This document shows, one piece after another, positions 30,144 through 39,698 of a stretch of DNA of 64,000 nucleotides. The notes under the pieces are model-generated. The model saw nothing but the letters and a program-made list of their open reading frames with translations. It had not been told where the DNA came from and did not search any database. A program made the translations under genes and the position numbers. Source of the DNA: Nocardioides sp. B-3 (lineage in GTDB: Bacteria; Actinomycetota; Actinomycetes; Propionibacteriales; Nocardioidaceae); NCBI RefSeq assembly GCF_024703895.1, contig NZ_CP087968.1, forward strand, positions 1,798,001 through 1,862,000. The letters are read 5' to 3'. How positions within the stretch are numbered: position 1 is the first letter of the stretch; the number at the start of each line of letters is the position of its first letter.

Positions 30144-30160
30144 ATACCCCTAGGGGGTAC
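30144..30160 (-). promoter_or_regulatory. CsoR operator
   Basis: Read on the minus strand, GTACCCCCTAGGGGTAT is a G/C-tract dyad typical of CsoR boxes (TACCC...GGGTA). It ends ten bases upstream of the csoR start, where it would block its own promoter. Confidence 0.85.
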
Positions 30161-30176
30161 CCGTATCAAGTCCTGC

Positions 30177-30962
30177 TCAGGCCTTGGCCGTACGGCGACC
30201 CCGGAGCGGGGCCCACTGGCCCCGCGCGATGAGGACCTCACGGAGGAGATCGGGATGGTCGGTGATGATCGCGTCGACCCCGGCGTCGAGCAGGGTGTGC
30301 ATCGTCGGCTGGTCGTTCACCGTCCAGACGGCGACGCGGATGTCGAGGGCGTGGGCGCGGCGCACGACCCGCTCCGCGTAGATGGGGACGCGGCCGAGCC
30401 GGAGCGGCACGTGCGCGAACGTCCCCGAGGCGACGCGCGCTGGCGGGCGGGCGTAGGAGCGCGAGGCGGCGATCAGGGTGGTCAGCGCCCGCCAGCCCGG
30501 GGCAGTCGTCACGTCGGGCACGGCGTGCTGCACTCGCTGCAGCCGGTTGGACCAGGCGCCGGCGATGCAGATGCGCTTGGCCCACGACGGGTTGGCCCGG
30601 AGCAGGGCGACGAGCGCCGGGCCGGCCGGCTCGTCCTTGAGGTCGATCGCGAAGCGGGGTGTCGGGGAAGGCGGCCGGGGCCGACGCCAGCGTCGGGACC
30701 TGTTCGCGGCCCTCGACGCGCAGCCGGCTCAACGACCGCAACGTGTGGTCGGCGACGGAGCCGGCTTCGCCGGTGACCCGTTCCGGGTCGCGTCGTGGAA
30801 GCAGACCGGGTGGCCGTCGCTCGTGGTGTGGACGTCCGTCTCCGGGTAGCGCACCCCCAGCGCGGTCGCCCGCGCGAAGGTCGCCAGCGTGTTCTCCGGG
30901 CCGAGCGCCGGGCCGCCACGGTGGGCGATCGCCAGCGGGCCGTGCTCCTCGCCATACCTCAT
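30177..30962 (-). CDS. Glycerophosphodiester phosphodiesterase
   Basis: About 261 residues with three breaks (near 30797, 30660 and 30540). It starts MRYGEEHGPLAIAHRGGPALGPENTLATFARATALG, where HRGG and PENT are the GDPD catalytic signature. TDVHTTSDGHPVCFHD follows, with the metal-binding D and second catalytic histidine. FAIDLKDEP, VAVWTVND and GVDAIITDHPDLL complete the TIM barrel. It hydrolyses glycerophosphodiesters to glycerol-3-phosphate and alcohol. No secretion signal is present. Confidence 0.88.
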
Positions 30963-31094
30963 GACCCCAAGCATGGAAGCCCGGCAACGACATCGGACAG
31001 CCCAACCGGCGGGTATGGCGAGAAGTTCACGCAGCCTTTGTCCGCCGGACCGACCCGACACCTCCCGGACACCCGGATGCCTCACAATGCGCCG

Positions 31095-34000
31095 GTGCCG
31101 ACCCCCTGCCCGAGCTGCTCGCGAGCCATCGCGCCCCCGCATCCCGCACCCCGGTCGACATCTTCCGCGAGGTCGTCGACGTCTTCCCGCAGAGCCCGGC
31201 GGTCGACAGCGGTGTCGCGGTGCTCACCTACGCCGAGCTCGCGGAGGCGGCCGACCACGTCGCGGCCGAGCTGCACGAGGCGGGTGTCGTGGTCGGGGAC
31301 AAGGTCGGCGTACGCATCAAGTCCGGCACCACTGACCTCTATGTCGCCATCCTCGGCATCCTCTGCGCGGGAGCGGCCTACGTCCCCGTCGATGCCGACG
31401 ACCCAGACGAACGCGCGCGTGGTCTTCGAGGAGTCCGGCGCGGTCGCGGTGATCGGCAACGACCTGCGGATCGAGAGTCGCCTTGGTTTCGACACGGCTC
31501 GTTCCTCGCCTGCTCAACCAGCGGCTGAGAACCCGTCGATCAACCACGACGCGTGGGTCATCTTCACCAGCGGCTCGACCGGCAAGCCCAAGGGCGTGGC
31601 GGTCACCCACCGCAACGCCGCGGCCTTCGTCGACGCCGAGTCGCGGATGTTCCCGGTCGAGGAACCCATCGGCCCCGGTGACCGGGTGATGGCCGGTCTG
31701 TCCGTCGCCTTCGACGCGAGCTGCGAGGAGATGTGGCTCGCCCGGGCGTACGGCGCCTGCCCGGTCCCCGCGCCGCGGAGCCTCGTGCGCAGCGGTGTGG
31801 ACGTCGGGCCGTGGCTGGTCGCCAACGCGATCACCGTGGTGTCGACCGTCCCGACGCTGGTGGCCCTGTGGCCGGCGGCCAGCCCTGGACAAGGTGCGGC
31901 TGCTGATCATGGGCGGCGAGGCGTGCCCGCCCGAGCTCGCTCAGCGGCTCCAGCGCGACGGCCGCGAGGTGTGGAACACCTACGGTCCGACCGAGGCGAC
32001 CGTCGTGGCCTGCGGTGCGCTGCTCGACGGCACCGACCCGGTCCGGATCGGGTTGCCGCTCGACGGCTGGGACCTCGCCGTCGTCGACGCCGAGGGACAC
32101 CCGGTCGCCGAGGGCGAGAGCGGCGAGCTGATCATCGGCGGCGTAGGGCTGGCGAGATATCTCGATCCCGAGAAGGACGCCGAGAAGTACGCCCCGATGC
32201 CGACCCTCGGTTGGGACCGCGCCTACCGCTCCGGCGACGTGGTCCGCAACGACCCGCTGGGCTCCGGTCTTCGCCGGTCGCGCCGACGACCGGGTCAAGC
32301 TCGGCGGGCGCCGGATCGAGCTGGGCGAGATCGACGAGCAGCTGCTCCGGCTGCCCGGCGTCCAGCAGGCCGCGGCCGCGGTGCGGTCGACCAAGAGCGG
32401 CAACAAGCTGCTCGTCGGCTACCTCACCGTCGACGAGACCTACGACGCGACCACCGCACAGGAGCTCCTGAGGACGCGGCTGCCCGCGGCCCTCGTGCCG
32501 CGGCTGGCCGTCGTCGAGGAGCTGCCGACGCGTACCAGCGGGAAGGTCGACCGCGACGCGCTGCCGTGGCCGCTGCCCAAGATCGCCGCGGCCGCGGTCG
32601 GGCTCGACGAGCTCCAGCAGTGGCTCGCCGACATCTGGGCCGACGTCCTCGGCGCCGACGTCACCAGCCCGAAGGACGACTTCTTCGCCTTCGGCGGCGG
32701 TTCGCTGACGGCTGCCCGGGTGGTCAGCCGCATCCGCGAACGGTTCCCCGAGATCGTGGTCGGCGACGTCTACGCCCACCCCAGCATCGCCGCGCTCGCC
32801 GACGCGCTGCCCGCGTTCGTCAGCAGCCGGGCCGTGAGCAACCGCGACGTCCGGCCGCTGCCGCTCAAGAGCCGGGCCGGCCAGCTCCTCGCCCCGGTCC
32901 CGCTCCGTTCACTCGCCGGCCTCCGCTGGCTCAGCTGGCTGCTGCTCGGCTCCGCGATCGCCGGCCCGCTCCTCGACCTCGACTGGCTGCCGACCACCCC
33001 GATCTGGGTGCTCGTCCTGACCACGTGGTTCTTCCCCGGTCCCGCCGGGACGGATGATGCTGGCCGCCGTGCTCGCGCGCCCGGTGCTCCGTCCCGTCAC
33101 TGCCGGGGCGCACCCCCGCGGCGGCAAGGTCCACCTGCGGATCTGGCTGGCCGAGCGCATCCAGGGACGAGCTCAACGCGACGTCGCTGGCCGGCGCCCC
33201 GTGGTTTCCCCTCTACGCCCGCCTGCTCGGCAACAACATCGGTCAGGGCTCCGACCTGCACACGCTGCCGCCCGTGACCGGTCTCCTCACGGTCGGCCGG
33301 GGCGCGGCGATCGAGCCCGAGGTCGACCTCGCCGGTCACTGGATCGACGGCGACGTCATCCACGTCGGACCGATCACCGTCGGCGCGCGTGCCCGCGTGG
33401 GCGCCCGCTGCACGCTCAACCCGGGCGCGGTCGTCGGCAAGGACGCGGAGGTCGCGCCCGGTTCATCGGTCGAGGGCGAGGTGCCGGCCGGCGAGTTCTG
33501 GGCCGGCTCGCCCGCCGAGCGCCGACGCGCCGAGGCCCGCGGTCCCGGGCAGGACGCGCCCACCGGTCGCGTCGCCAGCACCGAGAGGGCCCGGCTCGGC
33601 CTGTACGGCGCCATGGCGGCCTTCATCGCCGGGCTGCCCGCGCTCGCCGTGCTGATCGGTGCGCTCGTGCTGCTGCCGATCGTGCGCGACGCGGACAGCC
33701 CGGCCGACGCGGTGCGCAGCGCCCTGCCGTGGGTGCCGCTCGCGGCGCTCGTCGGCTACCGCCGCGCTGATCGTGATGATCTGGGCGCTGGTCCGGGCGC
33801 TCGCCGTCGGCATGCACGCCGGCTTCCACCGCGTCCGGTCCGGCACCGGCGTGCGGATCTGGAGCACCCTGCGCGTCCTCGACGAGGCGCGCACTCGGCT
33901 CTTCCCGCTCTACGCCAGCGCGTTGACGCCGGTCTGGTTGCGGATGCTCGGCGCCCGCGTCGGCCCCGGCGTCGAGGCCTCCACGGTGCTGCTGATCCCG

Positions 34001-34980
34001 AAGTTCACCACCGTCGGCGAGCACGCCTTCCCCGGCCGACGACACCCTCGTCGGCTGCTACGAGCTCGGCGGCGGCTGGATCCGCGTCGACCCGGTGAAG
34101 ATCGGCAAGCGTGCCTTCGTCGGCAACTCCGGCATGGCCGCGCCCGGGCGCAAGGTGCCCAAGGAGTCGCTGGTCGCGGTCCTGTCTGCGGCACCGGCTC
34201 GCGACGTGGCCAAGGCCGGATCGAGCTGGGTCGGCAGTCCGCCGACCCGCCTTCGCCGTACGGCCGGAAAGACCGACGACACCCGCACCTACGACCCGCC
34301 GACGCGGCGAAAGGTCGCGCGCGGCCTCGTCGAGTCCGTCCGCGTGGTCCCGCTGCTGCTCTTGGTCGTCCTCAACCTCTCGGTCGGCGCGACACTGATC
34401 GCGCTCTGGGTCGAGCGGCCGCTGCTCGCCGTACTCCTCGCCGGACCGGTGCTGATCGCGGCCGGACTGGTCGCGGCGCTCGTCACCGTGCTCGCCAAGC
34501 TGCTGCTCGTCGGCCGGCACAAGGTCGGTGACCACCCGCTGTGGTCGTCGTTCGTGTGGCGCAACGAGCTCGCCGACACGTTCACCGAGGTGCTGGCCGC
34601 GCCGTGGTTCGCGGCGCCGGCCCAGGGGACCCTCGCGCTGAACATCTGGCTGCGGCTGCTCGGCGCGAAGATCGGCCGCGGCGTCTGGTGCGACTCCTAC
34701 TGGCTGCCCGAGACCGACCTCGGTCACGCTCGACGACGGCGCGACCGTCAACCGCGGCTGCGTCGTGCAGACGCACCTGTTCCACGACCGCGTGCTGAGC
34801 ATGGACACGGTGACGCTCAAGGCCGGTGCGACTCTGGGGCCCAACAGCGTTATCCTTCCGGCCGCGACGATTGGTCGGCACGCAACCGTGGGCCCGGTTT
34901 CTCTCGTGATGCGCGGGGAGGGCGTCCCTTCTCGCACCTGCTGGATCGGGAACCCGATCGGCCCTTGGGAGGCACCGTGA
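31095..34980 (+). CDS. Pls/PosA-type membrane-bound NRPS-like peptide synthetase
   Basis: About 1,290 residues with some ten frameshifts. Domain order: adenylation domain (31.2-32.6 kb) with LTYAEL, IFTSGSTGKPKGVAVTH (A3), VAFDASCEEMW (A4), NTYGPTEATV (A5), YRSGDVV (A7) and TSGKVDRDALP (A10); carrier domain with FGGGSLTAARVV, whose Ser takes phosphopantetheine; then about six membrane helices between three left-handed beta-helix domains (LNPGAVVGKDAEVAPG, LVGCYELGGGWIRV, MDTVTLKAGATLGPN). This matches epsilon-poly-lysine synthetase, which lacks condensation and thioesterase domains and links one amino acid repeatedly. Glu at the A4 specificity site (CEE) suggests a basic substrate (inference). 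Confidence 0.88.
31482..31524 (+). repeat. Copy of the GGTTTCGACACG...CTGCTCAACC repeat inside the synthetase gene
   Basis: The 43 bases starting CTTGGTTTCGACACG and ending CTGCTCAACCAGCGG match the intergenic copy at 56489-56528 apart from three extra bases and a few changes. Here they lie in the adenylation domain, between DLRIESR and NHDAWVIFTSG. Translation across them gives LGFDTARSSPAQPAAENP, a low-conservation linker. It appears to be a mobile repeat tolerated in a coding sequence. Confidence 0.75.
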
Positions 34981-36273
34981 GCGTCGACTACATCCCCGAC
35001 CACGGGGACGACTCGTTCGACGTCACGCACTATGCGCTGGGTCTCGGCTACAAGCTGATCGGCAACCGGCTCGACGGCGACGCCCTGCTGTCGTGTGTTG
35101 CGCGTACGGCCACCACGGCGGTCACCCTCGACCTCGCTGGGCTGCGGGTCGCGAAGGTGTTCCTCGACGGGAAGCCGACGCGCTTCACGCACCGCGGCTC
35201 GCGACTGCGGATCCCCGCCTCGCTGGGCGCGGGCCAGGGAGTTCGAGCTGCGGGTGAAGTACGCCGGATCGCCGGGTGTCCTCAAGGTCCGCGACCTCGA
35301 CGACGCCGGCTGGGAGGAGCTGACCGACGGGGTCATCGTCGCCGCCCAGCCGCACGGTGCGCCGACCCGGTTCCCGTGCAACGACCGCCCCAGCAACAAG
35401 GCCACCTACGCGATCACGATGGCCGCACCGAGCGACTACTACGTCGCGATGTCCGGGCGCTCGGTCGAGACCCGCCGCCGCGGGTCCGTCACGGAGTGGA
35501 CTCGGGAGATGCCGCAGCCGATGGCGCCGTACCTCGCGACCGTGCAGATCGGTCGCTACGAGGCGCGCGACCCGGCGAACGACGTCGTGGTGATCGCGCC
35601 GCCGGACCTCTCCGGGGACGGGTACGACGCCTCGTTCGGCCGGCAGCCGGCGATGATGGAGTTCTTCGAGTCGAAGTTCGGCCCCTACCCGTTCGACGAC
35701 TACACCGTCGTCGTCACGGACGACCCGCTCGAGATCCCGCTGGAGTCACAGTCGCTGTCGACCTTCGGGCGCAACTTCGCCTCGGGCGAGTGGTCCGCCG
35801 TGCGGCTGGTCGCGCACGAGCTTTCGCACCAGTGGTTCGGCAACGCGGTGACGTTGTCGGACTGGCGGGACATCTGGCTGCACGAGGGCTTCGCGTGCTA
35901 CGCCGAGTGGCTGTGGTCCGAGGAGTCGGGGCTCGACTCCGCGGCGACCCGCGCGGCCCACTTCCACGACAAGCTCTCCGGCCTCGACCGGGACCTGCTG
36001 CTCGCCGACCCCGGTCCCGCGCTGATGTTCGACGACCGCGTCTACAAGCGCGGTGCCCTCACGCTGCACGCCCTGCGGCTCACCGTCGGCGACCACGACT
36101 TCTTCGACATCCTGCGCGAGTGGGTCGAGCGGTTCGGTGGCGGCAACGCGACGACGGCCGACTTCGAGGCGCTGGCCGCCGAGATCAGCGGGGAGCCGCT
36201 GGGCACGCTCTTCGACTCGTGGCTGCGTGGCCTGTCGCTGCCCGCACTGCCTCCGTCCTCTTCGCAGCGGTGA
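34977..36273 (+). CDS. M1-family zinc metallopeptidase (aminopeptidase N-like)
   Basis: About 431 residues with one extra base near 35240 (CCAGG). From a GTG overlapping the synthetase stop: SVDYIPDHGDDSFDVTHYALGL. The exopeptidase signature is PLEIPLESQSLS in place of GAMEN. The zinc site is HELSHQWFGNAVTL with the third ligand in WLHEGFACYAEW. It lacks the large C-terminal domain of aminopeptidase N, so it is the short, single-catalytic-unit type. Coupling to the synthetase suggests that it trims, recycles or detoxifies the product. Confidence 0.88.
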
Positions 36274-36278
36274 GTGAC

Positions 36279-36314
36279 CCACATTTTCAGGCCACAGAAT
36301 GTGGCTGTGCCACC
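36279..36314 (+). repeat. CCACATT/AATGTGG intergenic repeat, copy 1
   Basis: The 36-base unit starts CCACATTTTCAGG and ends AATGTGGCTGTGCCACC. CCACATT pairs with AATGTGG, and GTGGCTGTGCCAC forms a second small stem. It follows the metallopeptidase stop by five bases, with a GCGGTGAGTGA prefix also found before the copy at 59383. Confidence 0.7.
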
Positions 36315-36360
36315 TCCGGCTGAGCGCGACACGTGTCTTGCTCCCACGGCGGTGGTCGAC

Positions 36361-36396
36361 CCACCTTTTCTCGGCTCAGAATGTGGCTGTGCCACC
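36361..36396 (+). repeat. CCACATT/AATGTGG intergenic repeat, copy 2
   Basis: The same 36-base unit, 82 bases after copy 1, starting CCACCTTTTCTCGG and ending AATGTGGCTGTGCCACC; the last 20 bases are identical in both copies. The two copies fill most of the 228-base gap before the TPR gene. Confidence 0.7.
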
Positions 36397-36501
36397 GCTG
36401 TTCGGGGGGTACGGCGACGCGCCCGCGCCCCGGGCGAGCGGGAATCGGACACTGCCCACGCGTGTTGTGACGGCGACCGACCACCCGAGAGGAGCCTGAC
36501 C

Positions 36502-36888
36502 ATGACCGACTTCACCCCCTTCGAGGCCCTGTTGGCAGGCCACGCCGGACTCCTCTCGGACTCGACGCACGACCGGTGGGTGCGCGCGCAGGCGCTCTTC
36601 GAGGAGCGCGCCTACCGCGAGGCGATCGTGCTGCTCAAGGAGCTGCTCGACGACACCGCCGAGATCGAGCACGGCCTGACCGAGGCCCGGCTGCTGCTGG
36701 CGCGGTCCTACTACCACTCCGCGCTGCTCGGCCCCGCGATCGACGCCGCGCGCGATGTGCTGGCCATCGACCCGCACGAGCCCTACGCCCACCTGCTCCT
36801 CGGCCGCTCGCTGCAGCGGCAGAGCAAGCCCGACGAGGCGGCTCCACACCTGAAGCTGGCCGAGCTCCCGGGTGGCTATGCGACCTGA
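36502..36888 (+). CDS. TPR-repeat protein
   Basis: Intact, 128 residues, starting MTDFTPFEALLAGHAGLLSDS, with GAGAGGAG upstream. Three helix-turn-helix units are visible: RWVRAQALFEERAYREAIVLLKELLDDT, TEARLLLARSYYHSALLGPAIDAARDVLAIDP and HEPYAHLLLGRSLQRQSKPDEAAPHL. These match the tetratricopeptide pattern for protein-protein contacts. Its stop overlaps the phosphopantetheinyl transferase start, so the two are coupled. Confidence 0.8.
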   Translation: MTDFTPFEALLAGHAGLLSDSTHDRWVRAQALFEERAYREAIVLLKELLDDTAEIEHGLTEARLLLARSYYHSALLGPAIDAARDVLAIDPHEPYAHLLLGRSLQRQSKPDEAAPHLKLAELPGGYAT

Positions 36889-37368
36889 CGTCGCTTGGCA
36901 CTCTTCTGAGACGGCCGCGGGCGACGCACTTGCGAACCACGCCCGGTCCCTGCTGGGGCCGGGCGAGGTCACGTCCGGGCGCCTCTGCCCGTCGTGCGGG
37001 AGCGATGCGCACGGTCGGCCCCGGCTCCGGCACCTCGACCTCCCACTGCACGTCTCGCTCTCCCGCTCCGGCCCGCACCTTGTCACCGCCATCGCGCCTC
37101 TCGAAGGCGCCGTGCCCGTCGGCGTCGACGTGGAGGTCGGGCGCATCGACGTACACCCGTCCCCAGGTGTTCGCGCGGTCCGAGACCGGTGACCTCGCGC
37201 GGACCTCGGGCGCGCAAGGAGGCGATCCTCAAGGCGCGCGGCACTGGGCTGATGACGCCGATGTCGGACGTCGTGCTCGCCGAGGAGAACTGGTCCGACC
37301 TGCCCGCTCCGGCGGGGTACGTCGCCGCGTTGGCCGTCGTGGAATACACCGGACCACGGTCCGGTTAG
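36878..37368 (+). CDS. 4'-phosphopantetheinyl transferase (Sfp type)
   Basis: About 163 residues. It starts MRPDVAWHSSETAAGDALAN and has a CPSCGSDAHGRP knuckle, LHVSLSRSGPHLV (P2 motif), VGVDVEVGRID (metal-binding D-x-E) and WARKEAILKARGTGL (P3). Breaks near 37165 (CCAGG) and 37207 (CCTGG) are both one-base insertions. It loads phosphopantetheine from CoA onto carrier serines, here most likely the synthetase carrier domain four kilobases upstream. The small size is usual for the actinobacterial Sfp subgroup. Confidence 0.85.
37349..37364 (+). terminator. Hairpin at the end of the transferase gene
   Basis: CCGGACC pairs with GGTCCGG around AC, overlapping the last codons of the transferase. 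No T-run follows. It may mark the 3' end of the synthetase unit. Confidence 0.35.
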
Positions 37369-37372
37369 ACGT

Positions 37373-37388
37373 AGTACAATCTTCAACT
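37373..37388 (+). promoter_or_regulatory. AGTACAA...TTCAACT operator upstream of the LLM oxidoreductase
   Basis: AGTACAATCTTCAACT has the dyad AGTnnAAnnTTnnACT and contains a TACAAT minus-10-like hexamer, 21 bases before the start codon of the LLM gene. Almost the same sequence stands upstream of the yceI gene (60264-60279). The dyad form fits a MarR/HxlR-type repressor; none is encoded in the window. Confidence 0.65.
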
Positions 37389-37409
37389 AGTCCACCTACG
37401 GAGGGCATC

Positions 37410-38558
37410 ATGCAGTTCGGCATCTTCAGCGTCGGCGACATCACTCCCGACCCCACCACCGGCGTCGCGCCCTCCGAGGGCGAGCGCATCGAGTCGATGA
37501 CCCGCATCGCGCTCAAGGCCGAAGAGGTCGGTCTGGACGTCTTCGCGACCGGCGAGCACCACAACCCGCCGTTCACCGTCTCCTCGCCCACCACGCATCT
37601 CGCGTGGATCGCGGCGAAGACCGAGAAGCTGCAGCTGAGCACGTCGACCACGCTGATCACCACCAACGACCCGGTGAAGATCGCCGAGGACTACGCCTTC
37701 CTGCAGCACCTCTCCGGCGGCCGCATCGACCTGATGATGGGTCGCGGCAACACCGGCCCGGTCTACCCGTGGTTCGGCAAGGACATCAAGGACGGCATCA
37801 AGCTCGCGATCGAGAACTACCACCTGCTGCGCAAGCTGTGGCGCGAGCCGGTCGTCAACTGGCAGGGCCAGTTCCGCACACCGCTGCAGGGCTACACGAG
37901 CACGCCCGCGCCGCTCGACGGCACGCCGCCGTTCGTGTGGCACGGCTCGATCCGCAGCCCCGAGATCGCCGAGCAGGCGGCCTACTACGGTGACGGGTTC
38001 TTCCACAACCACATCTTCTGGGGCCCCGACCACGCGGCCAAGATGGTCCGGCTCTACCGCCAGCGCTTCGAGCACTACGGCCACGGCGCCGCCGACCAGG
38101 CGATCGTCGGGCTCGGCGGACAGGTGTTCCCGGGCTCGACCGAGGCAGAGGCCAAGAAGCAGTTCCGGCCCTACTTCGACAACGCCCCGGTCTACGGCCA
38201 CGGCCCCTCGCTGGAGGACTTCAGCGCCGCCACACCGCTGACCGTCGGGACGCCCGAGCAGGTCATCGAGCGGACGCTCGGCTTCGCGGACTACGCCGGT
38301 GACTACCAGCGCCAGCTGTTCCTCATCGACCACGCCGGCCTGCCGACCGAGATCGTGCTGGAGCAGCTCGAGATCCCGGGTCGCGAGGTCGTCCCCGTGC
38401 TCCGCAAGGAGTTCGAGCTCCGCCGCCCGGCCCACGTGCCGAGCGACCCGCCCACCCACACGTCCCTCGTGGCCGCCGGCCCCGAGGCACCGCACCACCT
38501 CGTCGAGCCGGCCCGCCCGGCCGTCGAGGAGCTCGTCGAAGAAGGAGCCCGGTCATGA
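37410..38558 (+). CDS. LLM-class flavin-dependent oxidoreductase
   Basis: Intact, 382 residues, starting MQFGIFSVGDITPDPTTGVAPSEGER with GGAGGG upstream. The luciferase-like TIM barrel shows ATGEHHNPPF, LSTSTTLITTNDPVKIAEDYAFLQHLSGGRIDLMMGRGNTGPVYPW and SIRSPEIAEQAAYYGDGFFHNHIFW. It resembles the CE1758-type family found beside an FMN reductase. It needs reduced flavin, supplied by the next gene, whose start overlaps its stop. The substrate is unknown. Confidence 0.88.
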   Translation: MQFGIFSVGDITPDPTTGVAPSEGERIESMTRIALKAEEVGLDVFATGEHHNPPFTVSSPTTHLAWIAAKTEKLQLSTSTTLITTNDPVKIAEDYAFLQHLSGGRIDLMMGRGNTGPVYPWFGKDIKDGIKLAIENYHLLRKLWREPVVNWQGQFRTPLQGYTSTPAPLDGTPPFVWHGSIRSPEIAEQAAYYGDGFFHNHIFWGPDHAAKMVRLYRQRFEHYGHGAADQAIVGLGGQVFPGSTEAEAKKQFRPYFDNAPVYGHGPSLEDFSAATPLTVGTPEQVIERTLGFADYAGDYQRQLFLIDHAGLPTEIVLEQLEIPGREVVPVLRKEFELRRPAHVPSDPPTHTSLVAAGPEAPHHLVEPARPAVEELVEEGARS

Positions 38559-39206
38559 CCCGCAAGATCGTTGTCCTCACCGCCGGCCTGACGGTGCCCT
38601 CGTCCACCCGGTTGCTCGGCGACCAGCTCGCCGACGCCACCGCGGCGGCCGTGGGCGCCCGCGGCGAGGCCGTGTCCTTCGAGTACGTCGAGGTGCGCGA
38701 GCTCGCCCGGGACCTCGCCGGCTACATGACCAGCGGAGGCGTGGCCACCCCGCGCCTCACCGCGGTTCGCGAGCAGATCTCCGCCGCCGACGGACTGATC
38801 GCGGTGACCCCCGTGTTCAGCGCCAGCTTCAGCGGGCTGTTCAAGATGCTGATCGACGCGCTCTGACACCGACGCCCTCAATGGCATGCCGGTGCTGATC
38901 GCCGCGACCGCCGGCTCCGCGCGCCACTCGCTGGTCCTCGACCACGCGATGCGGCCGCTGTTCAGCTACCTGCGAGCCGTCGTGCTCCCGACCGGCGTCT
39001 TCGCCGCGACGGAGGACTTCGGCAGCACGGGCCTGTCCGAGCGGATCGTCCGGGCCGCGGCCGAGCTGGCCAACGCCGTGGTGGTCTCGGGCAGCGACCA
39101 CGTCGCCGGGTTCGCCCCGGACCCGACCGCACGTCGCCGTACGTCCGGGAACGACCCGGCTCCCGTGGGCGACTTCGCGGACCTGTTGCGAGGCCACGCG
39201 GGGTGA
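38555..39206 (+). CDS. NADPH-dependent FMN reductase
   Basis: About 216 residues. It starts MTRKIVVLTAGLTVPSSTRLLGDQLADA, where GLTVPSSTRLL is the FMN phosphate loop, followed by LAGYMTSGGVATPRL and LIAVTPVFSASFSGLFKMLIDAL. An inserted T near 38864 creates an early TGA; the protein then continues DTDALNGMPVLIAATAGSARHSLVLDHAMRPLFSYLRA. It delivers FMNH2 to the coupled LLM oxidoreductase. The CE1759-like pairing with CE1758 is common in actinobacteria. Confidence 0.87.
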
Positions 39207-39302
39207 TGGTGGTGCGGGTCACGGAATGGCGTGATTGAGTGGGTCGTTGAGACAGGTGCAGCCAACCGGCGGCACCCGCACGACCCGCACAAGGGGGACG
39301 CC

Positions 39303-39638
39303 ATGTCCAACACCAACATCGCCGACAAGCTGAAGCAGACGATCGACGACCTCGATCTCGACAAGCACGTCAACGAGCTCGTCATCCAGGTCGAGACCGC
39401 CTTCACGGCGGCTCGCGAGAAGGTCGGCACGCTGGCCGCCGAGCACGGCGGGGACGTCGAAGCGTTCCTCGACAAGGCCAGCGCCACCATCGGCGAACGA
39501 ACCGAGGGCCGCTACGCCTCGCATGTCGACAAGGTCCGTGAGACGGTGTCAACGGCGGTCACGCGACTCGCGGAGTACCGTCCCAGCACCACCCCGGTCA
39601 CGCCGGTCGAGGAGATCGAGCCTCCCACCGCCGAGTGA
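39303..39638 (+). CDS. Antitoxin-like helical protein (Rv0909/MT0933 type)
   Basis: Intact, 111 residues: MSNTNIADKLKQTIDDLDLDKHVNELVIQVETAFTAAREKVGTLA, then AEHGGDVEAFLDKASATIGERTEGRYASHVDKVRETVSTAVTRLAEYR. This helical pattern with KYADxxDKVR is typical of the actinobacterial Rv0909-type antitoxin family. No toxin (Rv0910-like START-domain protein) is adjacent. AAGGGGG precedes the start. It is followed by a strong hairpin terminator. Confidence 0.65.
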   Translation: MSNTNIADKLKQTIDDLDLDKHVNELVIQVETAFTAAREKVGTLAAEHGGDVEAFLDKASATIGERTEGRYASHVDKVRETVSTAVTRLAEYRPSTTPVTPVEEIEPPTAE

Positions 39639-39656
39639 TCGACCCAGAACCGAAGG

Positions 39657-39691
39657 CCCGCTCCCACCCCCGTGGGGAGCGGGTCTTCTTC
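39657..39691 (+). terminator. Rho-independent-type terminator
   Basis: CCCGCTCCC pairs with GGGGAGCGGG (39657-39665 with 39674-39683), followed by TCTTCTTCT. It begins 19 bases after the antitoxin-like stop. Confidence 0.8.
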
Positions 39692-39698
39692 TATTTCT

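Noticed and set aside
38850..38880. An in-frame TGA in the FMN reductase as a possible selenocysteine codon
   Set aside because: The protein resumes one frame away with a single inserted T; there is no SECIS-like need and many neighbours show the same type of break.
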